From assembly GCF_003946085.1 (NCBI RefSeq), contig NZ_RHOB01000008.1:82464-146463 (forward strand): DNA of 64,000 nt, given 5' to 3'. Every line of letters starts with the position of its first letter. Positions within the stretch are counted from its first letter, which is position 1. This DNA comes from Levilactobacillus angrenensis. Lineage in GTDB: Bacteria; Bacillota; Bacilli; Lactobacillales; Lactobacillaceae. Made by a program: the position numbers and the translations under genes. Positions 43,716-52,371 of this stretch are shown piece by piece. The notes beneath the pieces were generated by a model. The model was not told where the DNA came from and searched no databases. It was given only the letters and a program-made list of their open reading frames with translations.

Positions 43716-44420
43716 GTAATAGAGACCGCTGAGCCCAATGAAGACGTAAATGATGCGTTTCATGACGTCGACCTTCAGGTGGGTCAACAGGTGGGCCGCG
43801 ATGGTCGTCCCGGTGATGGCACCCAGCATGCCGATGATGATGAAGGGAACCAAATGAACGGTGACAATGCCGCTAGCGACCCGCAACGTGGTGATGTAGA
43901 AAGTATCAATCAAAAAGAACGTCTGCAAGTCGGCCAGATATTGCGGTAGCGAGCGGGCCTTGGACAAAAAGTACAGGGCCATGAGCGGACCGCCGATACC
44001 GAATAAGCCGTTGAAGAAGCCTGAGATGATCATGAACATCCCAGCGATATACCAGGGATAGGCGGTGCTACCTGAGTTTTTATTAAATGAAAAATACAAT
44101 GATAATGCCACCAGCAATCCGCCTAGCATCATCCGCAGTAAGTGGACATCTAAGACGTGACCCAAATGAACGGACCAACTGGCCACGCTAGCGTAGACTA
44201 GAAAGGGGATGATGATGCGTTTCAACTGAATCTCATGGCGGTTGCGGTACACCAAGGTCAGCACGCTACCGAGCATCATCAATCCTGCCACCCCGGCGCT
44301 TTGATCGATGGGTAAGATATTGGGTAAAAAAATCATCATAATGATAACGGCACCAAAGCCCGTTAGTCCTTGTACCAAGCCCCCCAGGAAGCCGGCGATG
44401 ACGACCAGTAACCAAGTCAC
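43704..44420 (-). CDS. TauE/SafE-family membrane protein
   Basis: This encodes 238 residues with about seven membrane helices. The family repeat GFLGGLVQGLTGFGAVIIM (about 11-29) recurs as FFNGLFGIGGPLMALYF (about 135-151). Members export sulfite, sulfoacetate or related anions. The start is GTG at 44420 with AGAAGG upstream. The TAA at 43704-43706 lies inside the terminal repeat of copy D; the reconstructed uninserted site also reads a TAA at the same codon, so the protein is unchanged. Confidence 0.87.
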   Translation of the reverse strand: MTWLLVVIAGFLGGLVQGLTGFGAVIIMMIFLPNILPIDQSAGVAGLMMLGSVLTLVYRNRHEIQLKRIIIPFLVYASVASWSVHLGHVLDVHLLRMMLGGLLVALSLYFSFNKNSGSTAYPWYIAGMFMIISGFFNGLFGIGGPLMALYFLSKARSLPQYLADLQTFFLIDTFYITTLRVASGIVTVHLVPFIIIGMLGAITGTTIAAHLLTHLKVDVMKRIIYVFIGLSGLYYLFV

Positions 44421-44557
44421 GTTGTTTTCCTTCTTTCATGGTAATCCTGCATCAAGTGTGGGGGAAACCAGAGCCGTTGTCAACCGGGTGCGTGGCTTGA
44501 CAGGCCGGTAAGAAGCTTGTTTAATAAGGTTAACTAAATGAAGAGGAGCTGTGTGAA

Positions 44558-45010
44558 ATGGATGCGCGGACGACACCTTATTTTTCCTTTGCTGATGCCA
44601 AAACGGCAGTGGCCTACTATCAAGAAGTCTTTGGGGCGACGGATGTATACCGCCTGAGTCCCAATCAGGAGCAGGCTAAGATCTTCGGGGTACCGGCCGG
44701 CGTTGACCTGACTGATATCACGATGTACGGCGGCTTTAAAATTTTAGGCTTGAATTTTAGTTTTTCAGATGCATTTGGTGGGCAGACCCAGCCGTCCAAT
44801 CAAGTCTCGGTCATGCTGGACATCAACAGTGCCGACGCTAAAGCCGTGGCGGCGCTTGAGCAATTATCTGCTAAGCTGATGGCTTCTGGCAAAGTGACCG
44901 TGAAGATGCCGTACGCCCAACAATTCTGGGGCAATAAAATGGGGACCATCGTTGATCAATATGGTATTACGTGGATGCTTAGTTGCTCCCCGTGGGCGGC
45001 TCAGTGCTAA
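44558..45010 (+). CDS. VOC-fold protein (PhnB/3-demethylubiquinone-like group)
   Basis: This encodes 150 residues of the vicinal-oxygen-chelate fold: TPYFSFADAKTAVAYYQEVF at the start, MYGGFKILGLNFSFSD in the middle and a C-terminal WGNKMGTIVDQYGITWML. It resembles PhnB-type proteins without a known enzymatic role. The ATG at 44558 follows AAGAGGAG. It is a single gene. Confidence 0.82.
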   Translation: MDARTTPYFSFADAKTAVAYYQEVFGATDVYRLSPNQEQAKIFGVPAGVDLTDITMYGGFKILGLNFSFSDAFGGQTQPSNQVSVMLDINSADAKAVAALEQLSAKLMASGKVTVKMPYAQQFWGNKMGTIVDQYGITWMLSCSPWAAQC

Positions 45011-45020
45011 TTCTAGGCAC

Positions 45021-45130
45021 AAAAAAGCCCTCATCAATCCGAGATGAGGGCACCAGTTGATCCATAGGTTGCATCTGGAATGTACAGAGCAACTGGGCAG
45101 GCGCAAACCTGCATCACTTAGTGTACCTGT
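45021..45130 (-). ncRNA. Possible small structured RNA with terminator (minus strand)
   Basis: Read on the minus strand, the interval has a hairpin GCAGG/CCTGC (45096-45111). A long-range pair CCAGTTG/CAACTGG encloses an alternative GTTGC/GCAAC helix. A terminator stem GCCCTCATC/GATGAGGGC ends in six T residues (45021-45051). No open frame fits. Promoter evidence is weak. It could instead be a complex terminator region. I do not recognise a known RNA family. Confidence 0.3.
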
Positions 45131-45245
45131 TTTCGCGAAGAATAGCTAGGAAAATTTGAAAAGTCGGCAAATTTATTGTACCGGTCAATCAGTAATTGTG
45201 TGAAATTGGTGCACGTAGCATATCATTTGAAGCAAAATAACTCGT

Positions 45246-45279
45246 GGGTCGACTGACTAAGGGGGTCGACCCGATTTTT
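45246..45279 (+). terminator. Terminator-like hairpin upstream of the secreted protein
   Basis: GGGTCGAC and GTCGACCC pair perfectly, followed by GATTTTT. It would stop plus-strand readthrough from the VOC gene. Confidence 0.7.
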
Positions 45280-45339
45280 GTATCTTTTGGTAAGGGACCA
45301 TGCTATACTGCTTTCAAGATAAATTCGGGGAGAAAAACG

Positions 45340-46218
45340 ATGAAAAAACAACTAACGGTATTACTGACGCTGGGCGTATTAGCAACTACCATGGGGAGTA
45401 CGTCTGCGCAGGCTGCCACGGAGACGGCTGATCCGACGCCAATTTCTAGTAGTGACTGGTTACACAACTATGAATCGCAACAAGGCGCCTTTAAGAACAC
45501 CTACTATCGGCTCAAGACCAAGACGCCGGCCAAACTGGCAGCCTATCGTGCCAAGGGTGGGGCTATGATTCAACGTAAGCTGACCTTGCCCAAGGGGACG
45601 ATTATTAGCGCGACCAGACAGGGCAAGTATTTGGTGAAGACGGAAACTAGCCATGCTGCCGACGTGCGCTATGGCTTGAAAGCTGCTACCTTGAAAAAAA
45701 TGGGGACCGTGGGTCAGGGGACGTTGGTACTGAAAATCAAAGCCAGTCAAGCGGCCAAAATCAAACGGCCAGTCTACGCGCTACCCTATGGTGGTGGGCA
45801 ATTGTTGAGTGGTGGTTTAAAGGCCCTGAGTCAGGTGCCCCAAATTACCAGTCATCAGATTCGGATCACGGCGGACGGCTATTTGGAATATTACCCGAAC
45901 CATCCTCACGTTGTGACTGGTGATGGCGGCTATCAGTGGACCTATGCGTTCGACCAGCGGCCAACCAAGAGTGTCAAAATTACCCAGGCCACGGTCAAGG
46001 GGAGTCGTGTTTCCCTATACACCAAGGTAAAACCGGCCGGCGTTACCAGCAGGCGGGTCGCCAAAACAGGTACCCGTCAATACCGGGTCAGCTTGACCAA
46101 TCTACACACGCCGTACGCCTACACGGACAATTGGCTCGGGGATGACACTGGATTTGCTAGCCTCTATACTATCGGTAAGGCGACTGCCTATACAGTTATT
46201 GGGCAGGGGTTTAATTAA
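45340..46218 (+). CDS. Secreted protein of unknown function
   Basis: This encodes 292 residues with a clear signal peptide (residues 1-25, cleavage around AQA-AT). The mature part is Lys- and Thr-rich with many short beta-strand-like stretches (VKGSRVSLYTKV, RQYRVSLTNLH), resembling lactobacillar exported wall-associated proteins. I do not recognise a family. The ATG at 45340 follows GGGGAG; the longer open frame from 45244 runs through the terminator hairpin. A terminator follows. Confidence 0.75.
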   Translation: MKKQLTVLLTLGVLATTMGSTSAQAATETADPTPISSSDWLHNYESQQGAFKNTYYRLKTKTPAKLAAYRAKGGAMIQRKLTLPKGTIISATRQGKYLVKTETSHAADVRYGLKAATLKKMGTVGQGTLVLKIKASQAAKIKRPVYALPYGGGQLLSGGLKALSQVPQITSHQIRITADGYLEYYPNHPHVVTGDGGYQWTYAFDQRPTKSVKITQATVKGSRVSLYTKVKPAGVTSRRVAKTGTRQYRVSLTNLHTPYAYTDNWLGDDTGFASLYTIGKATAYTVIGQGFN

Positions 46219-46229
46219 AATAGAGAAGG

Positions 46230-46258
46230 AAAAGCGGGTTTGATGGAACTCGCTTTTT
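46230..46258 (+). terminator. Terminator after the secreted protein
   Basis: AAAAGCG-GT and AC-CGCTTTT stem with T-run. Confidence 0.75.
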
Positions 46259-46297
46259 GAGTTGGCAACCGGTAATTAAAATAAATTGTTAGTATTT

Positions 46298-46341
46298 AGT
46301 TAGCTTTAGTTTACAAAAGCTAACTATCATGCTAATATAAT
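46298..46341 (+). promoter_or_regulatory. Operator and -10 of the marR-ABC operon
   Basis: A perfect inverted repeat with 10-bp arms AGTTAGCTTT (46298-46307) and AAAGCTAACT (46316-46325) precedes a TATAAT (46336-46341). The size and place fit autoregulation by the MarR protein encoded next. Confidence 0.7.
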
Positions 46342-46369
46342 GCCATCAAGAACGAGGAGGCCAATTTTC

Positions 46370-46900
46370 ATGACAGAAAAAAGTCGAGATTTAATGAAAA
46401 TCTTCGGTAAGTTACTACAGAATCGGGCGTTATTGATGACAGTGGGCCATCAACCAGGCATGGGGGGACATGGTGGACCCGGTGGGCGCGGTCAGATGGG
46501 CTTGTTACAGGTGCTCAGCCAGTCGACGCACGGCTTGACCAATGCCGAAATTGCCGAGATTTTAGATATTCGGCCCAGTTCCGTGAGCGCGCTGATCACC
46601 AAACTAGTCGATACCGGTCTGGTAGAACGGGTCCCTAGCGAGACGGATAAGCGGGCGGTGATCGTTAAGCTCAGTGCGCAGGGGCGGGAGATGTTTGACC
46701 AGTACGATGCCCGCATGGATGATTGGTCTACCAGGCTATTCGCTGGTTTGACCGACGCTGAACAGACCCAATTGGCAGAACTATTGACGAAGCTCAACCA
46801 TCACGTCGATGATTTAGACTGGCGCGAGATGATGGGTCACGACCATCCGCATTTTGGTGGGGGCGCTCGCGGACCGCTAGGCGGTTGGCCACGATTTTAG
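46370..46900 (+). CDS. MarR-family regulator with Gly/His-rich segments
   Basis: This encodes 176 residues. The winged HTH has GLTNAEIAEILDIRPSSVSA and the wing SETDKRAVIVKLSAQG. Two unusual segments flank it: a Gly/His-rich stretch GHQPGMGGHGGPGGRGQMG (about 26-44) and a C-terminal MMGHDHPHFGGGARGP tail (about 153-168). These may bind metal or be flexible linkers (inference). The ATG at 46370 follows GAGGAGG; the frame from 46340 starts in the -10 box. It is followed 27 bp later by an ABC exporter, which it probably represses. Confidence 0.88.
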   Translation: MTEKSRDLMKIFGKLLQNRALLMTVGHQPGMGGHGGPGGRGQMGLLQVLSQSTHGLTNAEIAEILDIRPSSVSALITKLVDTGLVERVPSETDKRAVIVKLSAQGREMFDQYDARMDDWSTRLFAGLTDAEQTQLAELLTKLNHHVDDLDWREMMGHDHPHFGGGARGPLGGWPRF

Positions 46901-46927
46901 GCGTACAGACGTTGGAGGCATAGAGAG

Positions 46928-48694
46928 ATGGCACAAAGAGTCGTACCGGCGGCCGCCCGACAACGGCCGACTGGTAAATTTGATAGCAAAGCATTTCTAC
47001 GATTGATTCGTCAAACACAGCCGAAGTATTGGCAATTGTGGCTCGGCCTTATCCTCGGCATCGTGGCAACGGGGGCCCAATTGGCGGTCCCTAAGCTAGC
47101 TCAGGCACTGATCAACGGACTGGGCCACGCCCTCAACCGTCCGCTACTGATTACCGTGATTGCGCTCTTCGTTGTGAGTGCCGGTGTCAGTGCTGTTTCG
47201 GGGGCGCTCTTGGGGTTCTTCGGCGAAAACGTCGTGGCCCGGTTACGTGAGACCTTGTGGCAAAAGTTAGTGCGCCTACGGGTCAGCTACTTTGACAACG
47301 TCAAGGTCGGTGAAATGACGTCACGCTTGGTCAACGATACCATGCAGATCAAGAATTTGCTGGCTAATTCGTTTCCCCAAATGGTGACCTCACTCCTACA
47401 ACTGGTGGGGGCGTTGGTGATTATGTTACTGATGGATTGGCGGATGACCGCCATTATGTTCGTGGCGGTCCCCGTCGTGATGGCAGTCATGTTTCCCATC
47501 ATGCGCCAGTCCGGTAAAATCGGCCATCAGCGACAGGATGCCATGGCGACCTTCAGTGGGGCAACGGATGAAACGCTAAGTGAAATTCGTTTGGTCAAGT
47601 CCTCTAACGCGGAGGCCTACGAAACGATCAATGGAACGCAACAGATTAATGATCTGTACCGAATTGGTTTGAAGGAAGCCATTTACGATGCCATCGCGGG
47701 ACCAGCCATGACGGCGGCCATGTTGGCGGTCTTCATCGGTGTCTTGACCTACGCGGCGGTGCGGGTGTCGGCTGGGACCATGTCGATGGGCACGATGTTT
47801 TCCTTTCTCATGTATCTGTTCCAAATCATTGGTCCGGCCGGGACGTTGGCGCGGTTCTTCACAGATCTGTCGAAGGCCAATGGGTCAACCGAACGGGTCC
47901 GCGACCTGTTGGCAGAAGCAGAAGAGCCACTAACAGTGGGGCCAACGCAATCCGTGAAGGATCAAACTTTGGCTATGACACACGTGGATTTCGCCTATGA
48001 GGATGACGGCCAACCCGTTTTACACGATGTGAATTTTGAAGCGCAACCCAATACGGTCGTGGCCTTTGCGGGGCCATCTGGTGGGGGTAAGTCGACTATC
48101 TTTGGCATGATTGAGCGGTATTACCAGCCGCAGCATGGTCAGGTCACGATTGGTGGTCAAGATATTGCGAACGTTAACCTCAACGATTGGCGGTCACAGA
48201 TTGGTTATGTCAGTCAGGACTCTGCTATTATGGCCGGCACGATTCGTCATAACCTGACTTATGGGTCTGACCAAGCTTACAGTGACGACGAGCTGTGGCG
48301 GGTGTTGAAATTAGCTTCGGCTGATGAATTTGTCCACCACATGCCGGCCGGGTTAGAAACGCAGGTCGGTGAACGGGGCGTTAAGGTCAGTGGTGGTCAA
48401 CGTCAACGACTGGCGATTGCGCGCGCCTTTTTGCGGGACCCGCAGATTTTATTACTGGATGAGGCGACGGCCAGCCTGGACTCTGAATCAGAGGCTATGG
48501 TACAACAGGCCTTGAGCGAATTGATGAAAGGCCGGACGACGCTGATCATTGCCCATCGGCTGAGTACAATCGTGGATGCGGATAACATTTACTTCATTGA
48601 AGATGGCCATGTCAGTGGTCATGGCACTCATCAGGAATTGATGGCGAGTCTGCCGATTTACCGTGATTACGTGCGAATTCAATTTAAAGCGTAA
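46928..48694 (+). CDS. ABC exporter, fused membrane and ATPase domains (MsbA/LmrA type)
   Basis: This encodes 588 residues: six membrane helices (about 35-320) and an ATPase domain with Walker A GPSGGGKST (about 384-392), Q-loop YVSQDS, signature VSGGQRQRLAIARAF and Walker B ILLLDEATASLD, then an AHRLST H-loop. It is a homodimeric half-transporter, likely exporting drugs or lipids under MarR control. Walker A carries GGGKS rather than the common GSGKS. A strong terminator follows. Confidence 0.93.
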   Translation: MAQRVVPAAARQRPTGKFDSKAFLRLIRQTQPKYWQLWLGLILGIVATGAQLAVPKLAQALINGLGHALNRPLLITVIALFVVSAGVSAVSGALLGFFGENVVARLRETLWQKLVRLRVSYFDNVKVGEMTSRLVNDTMQIKNLLANSFPQMVTSLLQLVGALVIMLLMDWRMTAIMFVAVPVVMAVMFPIMRQSGKIGHQRQDAMATFSGATDETLSEIRLVKSSNAEAYETINGTQQINDLYRIGLKEAIYDAIAGPAMTAAMLAVFIGVLTYAAVRVSAGTMSMGTMFSFLMYLFQIIGPAGTLARFFTDLSKANGSTERVRDLLAEAEEPLTVGPTQSVKDQTLAMTHVDFAYEDDGQPVLHDVNFEAQPNTVVAFAGPSGGGKSTIFGMIERYYQPQHGQVTIGGQDIANVNLNDWRSQIGYVSQDSAIMAGTIRHNLTYGSDQAYSDDELWRVLKLASADEFVHHMPAGLETQVGERGVKVSGGQRQRLAIARAFLRDPQILLLDEATASLDSESEAMVQQALSELMKGRTTLIIAHRLSTIVDADNIYFIEDGHVSGHGTHQELMASLPIYRDYVRIQFKA

Positions 48695-48696
48695 GC

Positions 48697-48742
48697 AAAA
48701 GGACCACAACTATTGGCGCGTGCCGGTAGTTGCGGTCCTTTT
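48697..48742. terminator. Bidirectional terminator
   Basis: AAAAGGACC-AACTA and TAGTT-GGTCCTTTT stem between convergent genes. Confidence 0.85.
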
Positions 48743-48755
48743 GGATCACGCAAGA

Positions 48756-50483
48756 TTATTTAACGAGTTTAACGGCGTGTTGGGTGTAGCTGAGGTGCCA
48801 GCCCTTAGGTAAGCCGGAAACATGGCTGAACTTGCCCTTGTGGTTGTGGAATGTCAGTAGTTTCGTGCCATTCTTCAAGGCGCCTTTGGTCAGCGTCAGG
48901 GTGCCCCCGAGCTTAGCCGTCTTCTTAATGGTTAGGTGACTATTCCGAGCCAATTTTAATTTCCCGTGTTTTTGTTGGTAACTGCCATTGACCGTAGCCT
49001 TGGCGGTGCTGAGTTGCAGGGTGCCGCCAGTCAGGTTGACGTTGCCCTTACCGGTAGCGGTGGCTGTCGCCAGCTGCAGGGTCCCGCCCTTGACAGTCGT
49101 ACCGCCGGTGAAGGTGTTGTGACCGCTGAGCGTCAGTTGACCAGAGCCATTCTTGGTCAAGCGGCCCTTGCCGGCCAAGTTGTTGCGCCAGTTGTCTTTG
49201 GCATTGAAACCGCCTTGCTTAGCGTTCATTGTCACGGCGACGTTGTCGTTTAAGGCGCCGTAGCCGTTAGCAGCGGAGAAGAGGTCCAAACGACCCCAAC
49301 CTTCGGCGTCATCCATGACCGGGTAGCCAGAAGGCATTCCCGTCGTGTAGAGCACGTCGCGCCGTTGGGCCGCTGACAAGTAAGGTAAGCGGGTTGCTAA
49401 CAGGACTTCGGCGCCTTTAGGTACACGCATGGCGGCGGTCGTGTTCCCCGTTTGGTTGAAGCCATAAGTCATCCGGAAACGGTAGGCGTCACGGTTAGTT
49501 TGGTAATCGCTAAAGTCATCAGTAGACTTGGCGACCGGACTCTTGAGCAGGGCGTCGCTGTGAGCGACTTGGTAAGCTTGTTTCATCAAGTCTTGGTTGT
49601 TGCTGTCACTGAGCGTCGCGGCAGTCATTGCGGTACCGACCATCCGGCCACCCATGACGGCTAACGGTGAATGCCGTCCAGCCAGGACCCGGTCGTAGCC
49701 CACTTCAGAGGAGCGGGTGATCAGTTCTTGGAAACGTTCTGGAACCGCATAGGCCAAAGTCAACCCGGTTTCGAAGGCCGCAGTCGTGTGGCCGCTAGGA
49801 AAGTCGTAGTCGTCCGGTTTGGCGTGGGCCATCACGTTGGCCAAAGCAGGCACGACCTTGACGTCCTTGCTTTGGCGGTAAGGCCGTTCATATTTAACGA
49901 CGTGCTTGACCACCCCGGTACCGGAGAATGGCGAGCGTGCCGTGGTGTTGACCAACTGGACTAAGGGGCCCAGCTTAGATGAGGTGGCTGCCCAGTCGAC
50001 CTTACTGTAAGGCGCGTTGGCGGGTAGCGGGGTGCTAGGCATTGAAGTGAAATCAGTCTTGGCATCCGCATTTTGAATGAAGGCGTTGGCGTAAGGTCCC
50101 AGCCCAGAGATCAAGTTGTAGCGCAGGTCGCGGCGGTCAGTCAAATAGGAACGTTCTGCTTCACGGTCATTGCGTTGCTGAGTAATCGTGGCGGCCTTGG
50201 CGACGTTTTGGTCGAGCAGTCCGGCATTAAGTTTTTTGCCGTCAGCCCAATATGTAGAGAATTCAGCCATTTCACCGACGACGGGGTTCGTCTGCGGCGA
50301 GGTGTTTTTGGCGACGTTGGCCTGATAGGTATCGATGAAATAGCCGTATGGCGCGGCTTTCGGGGTGAGGTCATCCGTTGCGGCACTGGCTTGGACGGTC
50401 GAGGTGACCAGGGGCAAAGTGATGGCAGCTAGGGAAAGTAACCCAGCGGCTTTCCGGGTCCAAGGATGTTGACGTACTTTCAT
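48756..50483 (-). CDS. Secreted PAP2-type phosphatase with autotransporter-like C-terminal repeats
   Basis: This encodes 575 residues. A signal peptide (about 12-36, ending SASA) precedes an acid phosphatase/haloperoxidase-like PAP2 domain. The motifs are RPYRQSKD (about 175), FPSGHTTAAFETGL (about 220) and GYDRVLAGRHSPLAV (about 250). The C-terminal region holds passenger-type repeats: GSGQLTLSGHNTFTGGTTV, KGGTLQLA and LTGGTLQLS (about 470-530). These PATR repeats are usual in Gram-negative autotransporters and here probably form a surface beta-helix. The ATG at 50483 follows AAAGGTGG; the earlier in-frame start has no SD. Confidence 0.85.
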   Translation of the reverse strand: MKVRQHPWTRKAAGLLSLAAITLPLVTSTVQASAATDDLTPKAAPYGYFIDTYQANVAKNTSPQTNPVVGEMAEFSTYWADGKKLNAGLLDQNVAKAATITQQRNDREAERSYLTDRRDLRYNLISGLGPYANAFIQNADAKTDFTSMPSTPLPANAPYSKVDWAATSSKLGPLVQLVNTTARSPFSGTGVVKHVVKYERPYRQSKDVKVVPALANVMAHAKPDDYDFPSGHTTAAFETGLTLAYAVPERFQELITRSSEVGYDRVLAGRHSPLAVMGGRMVGTAMTAATLSDSNNQDLMKQAYQVAHSDALLKSPVAKSTDDFSDYQTNRDAYRFRMTYGFNQTGNTTAAMRVPKGAEVLLATRLPYLSAAQRRDVLYTTGMPSGYPVMDDAEGWGRLDLFSAANGYGALNDNVAVTMNAKQGGFNAKDNWRNNLAGKGRLTKNGSGQLTLSGHNTFTGGTTVKGGTLQLATATATGKGNVNLTGGTLQLSTAKATVNGSYQQKHGKLKLARNSHLTIKKTAKLGGTLTLTKGALKNGTKLLTFHNHKGKFSHVSGLPKGWHLSYTQHAVKLVK

Positions 50484-50784
50484 GAAAATTCCACCTTTCA
50501 AAATGAACGGGTCGACTAACTTTTCTATTTTCAGGTACATTTTCATCATACCCGAGGGAGCTTTCAAAGTCAGTAGGGTTAATGAAAATGATACAGAAAG
50601 CATACCAAATCAATACATGGCGTTCGTTTTAAGCCGGTAAAGCAAGTGATTTAACTATTTGTCCGGTAGAAAGACTTAATGGGTTATATGAAAGCGATTC
50701 ACTTTGCTACCAATTTCTGTGGGAGTTCGATATGATGTTGACGGAAGTTGGGTTTCAAAATTGGATTTGGAAAGGAATTTTGTG
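50484..50784. other. Divergent control region, PAP2 gene / GH31 gene
   Basis: No gene is seen. TGAAAGCGATTCAC (50689-50702) resembles a cre site with the last two bases displaced. A TATGAT -10 lies about 25 bp further (near 50731). The SD AAAGGA lies before the GH31 ATG. Confidence 0.45.
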
Positions 50785-52344
50785 ATGATTACTGTCAACG
50801 AATTAACGACCAACCTAAAGCAACCACTTCAAATTGAGATTCTATCCGGCGAAGACTGGTATGGCGGAAGTATTGCGGACGGGTCGCAGTACCCGCTGAC
50901 CAAGGGGAGTGCGTATACCCTGAATCTCATTCATCTGGTGAACGGCAATCAAGTCGCACCAGCTTTTATTTCGTCTAAGGGCCGCGTCATGACGAGTCAA
51001 TCGCCATTTTCTGTGACGGTGGCCGATGATCGTCTTAACGTGATTGCCCGTGACCAGATTCGCTTGGTGGCCGGCACCGAGGGCCTCAAGGGTGCACAAC
51101 AGTGGTTGGCCCAACACACCTTTGAACTGGGGAGTATGCCGCCCGCTGACTTTTTCGAGCTCCCTCAGTGGAATACCTGGATGGAACTGCTTTACCAGCA
51201 AAACCAGACCGACGTGTTGGCATATGCACACCACATTATTGAAAATGACTTTCCGGCCGGGATCATCATGATCGACGACCTCTGGGCGGACTACTATGGC
51301 CGCTGGGAATTCTCAGCGCGCAAGTTCCCCGATGCCCCAGCAATGATTCAAGAGTTACATAAATTAGGATTCAAAGTGATGGTTTGGGCATGTCCCTTCG
51401 TCAGTCCCGATTCACAGGAATACCGGGATCTGTTGGCTAAAGGGATGTTACTGATGCGGCCGGATGGCAAGCCCGTTGTCCGGGAATGGTGGAATGGCTT
51501 CAGTGCTATTTTAGATTTGAGCAATCCGGCGACCTATCAGTGGTTCAAGGAAACGCTCCAAGACCTGCAGGCCAAGACTGGCGTGGATGGCTTCAAACTA
51601 GACGCTGGTGACCCGCATTTTTATCAAGCAGACGACGTGTCCAAGATGGAACTGGCGCCTGAGCAGCAAACGGAATTGTGGGGGCATTTCGGCCAGGAGT
51701 TTGCCTACAATGAGTTCCGGGCGATGTATAAAAATCAAGGCGCACCGCTGGTCAATCGCCTCCAAGACAAGCGTTTTGAGTGGGGAACCGATGGCTTGTC
51801 TGAATTGATTCCGGATACGATCATTCAGGGCCTAATGGGGTATTACTTTAGTTGCCCAGATATGATTGGTGGCGGTGAAATTCGGAGCCTAGTGGAGCTC
51901 GACCATTTTGACCAAGAACTGATTGTCCGGTCAGCACAATGCTCTGCGCTGATGCCTATGATGCAGTTTTCCTTGGCGCCTTGGCGGGTACTAGACCAAG
52001 ACCACCTCGATCTCTGTCGGGAAGCGGCTGACTTACACCAGCGGTTTGCACCGACCATTATCAAATTAGCCGAGAATGCGGCCAAGACGGGTGAACCCAT
52101 CGTGCAGTCGATGGCCTATGATCACCCTGAGACCCCGCAAGCTTATTTGAAGACGCAGTTCAAGTTGGGCCCCGTAATTTTGGTGGCGCCGGTCATTGAA
52201 CCCCACGCCACGACTAAGTCGATTTATTTCCCAGCCGGTCAGTGGCAATCTGTGACCGATGAATTGGCTCAGCCAGTCACGGGGCCGGCGGAAGTCGATG
52301 TGCCCGTTACCCTGGCCAGCTTACCCGCGTACCAGCGCGTCTAG
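50785..52344 (+). CDS. Glycoside hydrolase family 31 (alpha-glycosidase)
   Basis: This encodes 519 residues, short for GH31. A small beta N-domain (1-105) is followed by the TIM barrel with IIMIDDLWADYYGRWEF (about 158-174) and the nucleophile Asp in DGFKLDAGDP (about 270). A reduced C-terminal sheet ends the protein. GH31 enzymes cleave alpha-glucosides, alpha-xylosides or sulfoquinovosides with retention. The next gene is a GPH symporter, so the pair probably imports and cleaves one oligosaccharide such as an alpha-xyloside (inference). The ATG at 50785 follows AAAGGA. Confidence 0.85.
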   Translation: MITVNELTTNLKQPLQIEILSGEDWYGGSIADGSQYPLTKGSAYTLNLIHLVNGNQVAPAFISSKGRVMTSQSPFSVTVADDRLNVIARDQIRLVAGTEGLKGAQQWLAQHTFELGSMPPADFFELPQWNTWMELLYQQNQTDVLAYAHHIIENDFPAGIIMIDDLWADYYGRWEFSARKFPDAPAMIQELHKLGFKVMVWACPFVSPDSQEYRDLLAKGMLLMRPDGKPVVREWWNGFSAILDLSNPATYQWFKETLQDLQAKTGVDGFKLDAGDPHFYQADDVSKMELAPEQQTELWGHFGQEFAYNEFRAMYKNQGAPLVNRLQDKRFEWGTDGLSELIPDTIIQGLMGYYFSCPDMIGGGEIRSLVELDHFDQELIVRSAQCSALMPMMQFSLAPWRVLDQDHLDLCREAADLHQRFAPTIIKLAENAAKTGEPIVQSMAYDHPETPQAYLKTQFKLGPVILVAPVIEPHATTKSIYFPAGQWQSVTDELAQPVTGPAEVDVPVTLASLPAYQRV

Positions 52345-52371
52345 GCATTTGACAGAATCGAGGATGAAAGC

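Noticed and set aside
50704..50784. N-terminal extension of the GH31 protein
   Set aside because: It covers the promoter region; the ATG at 50785 has the only credible SD.
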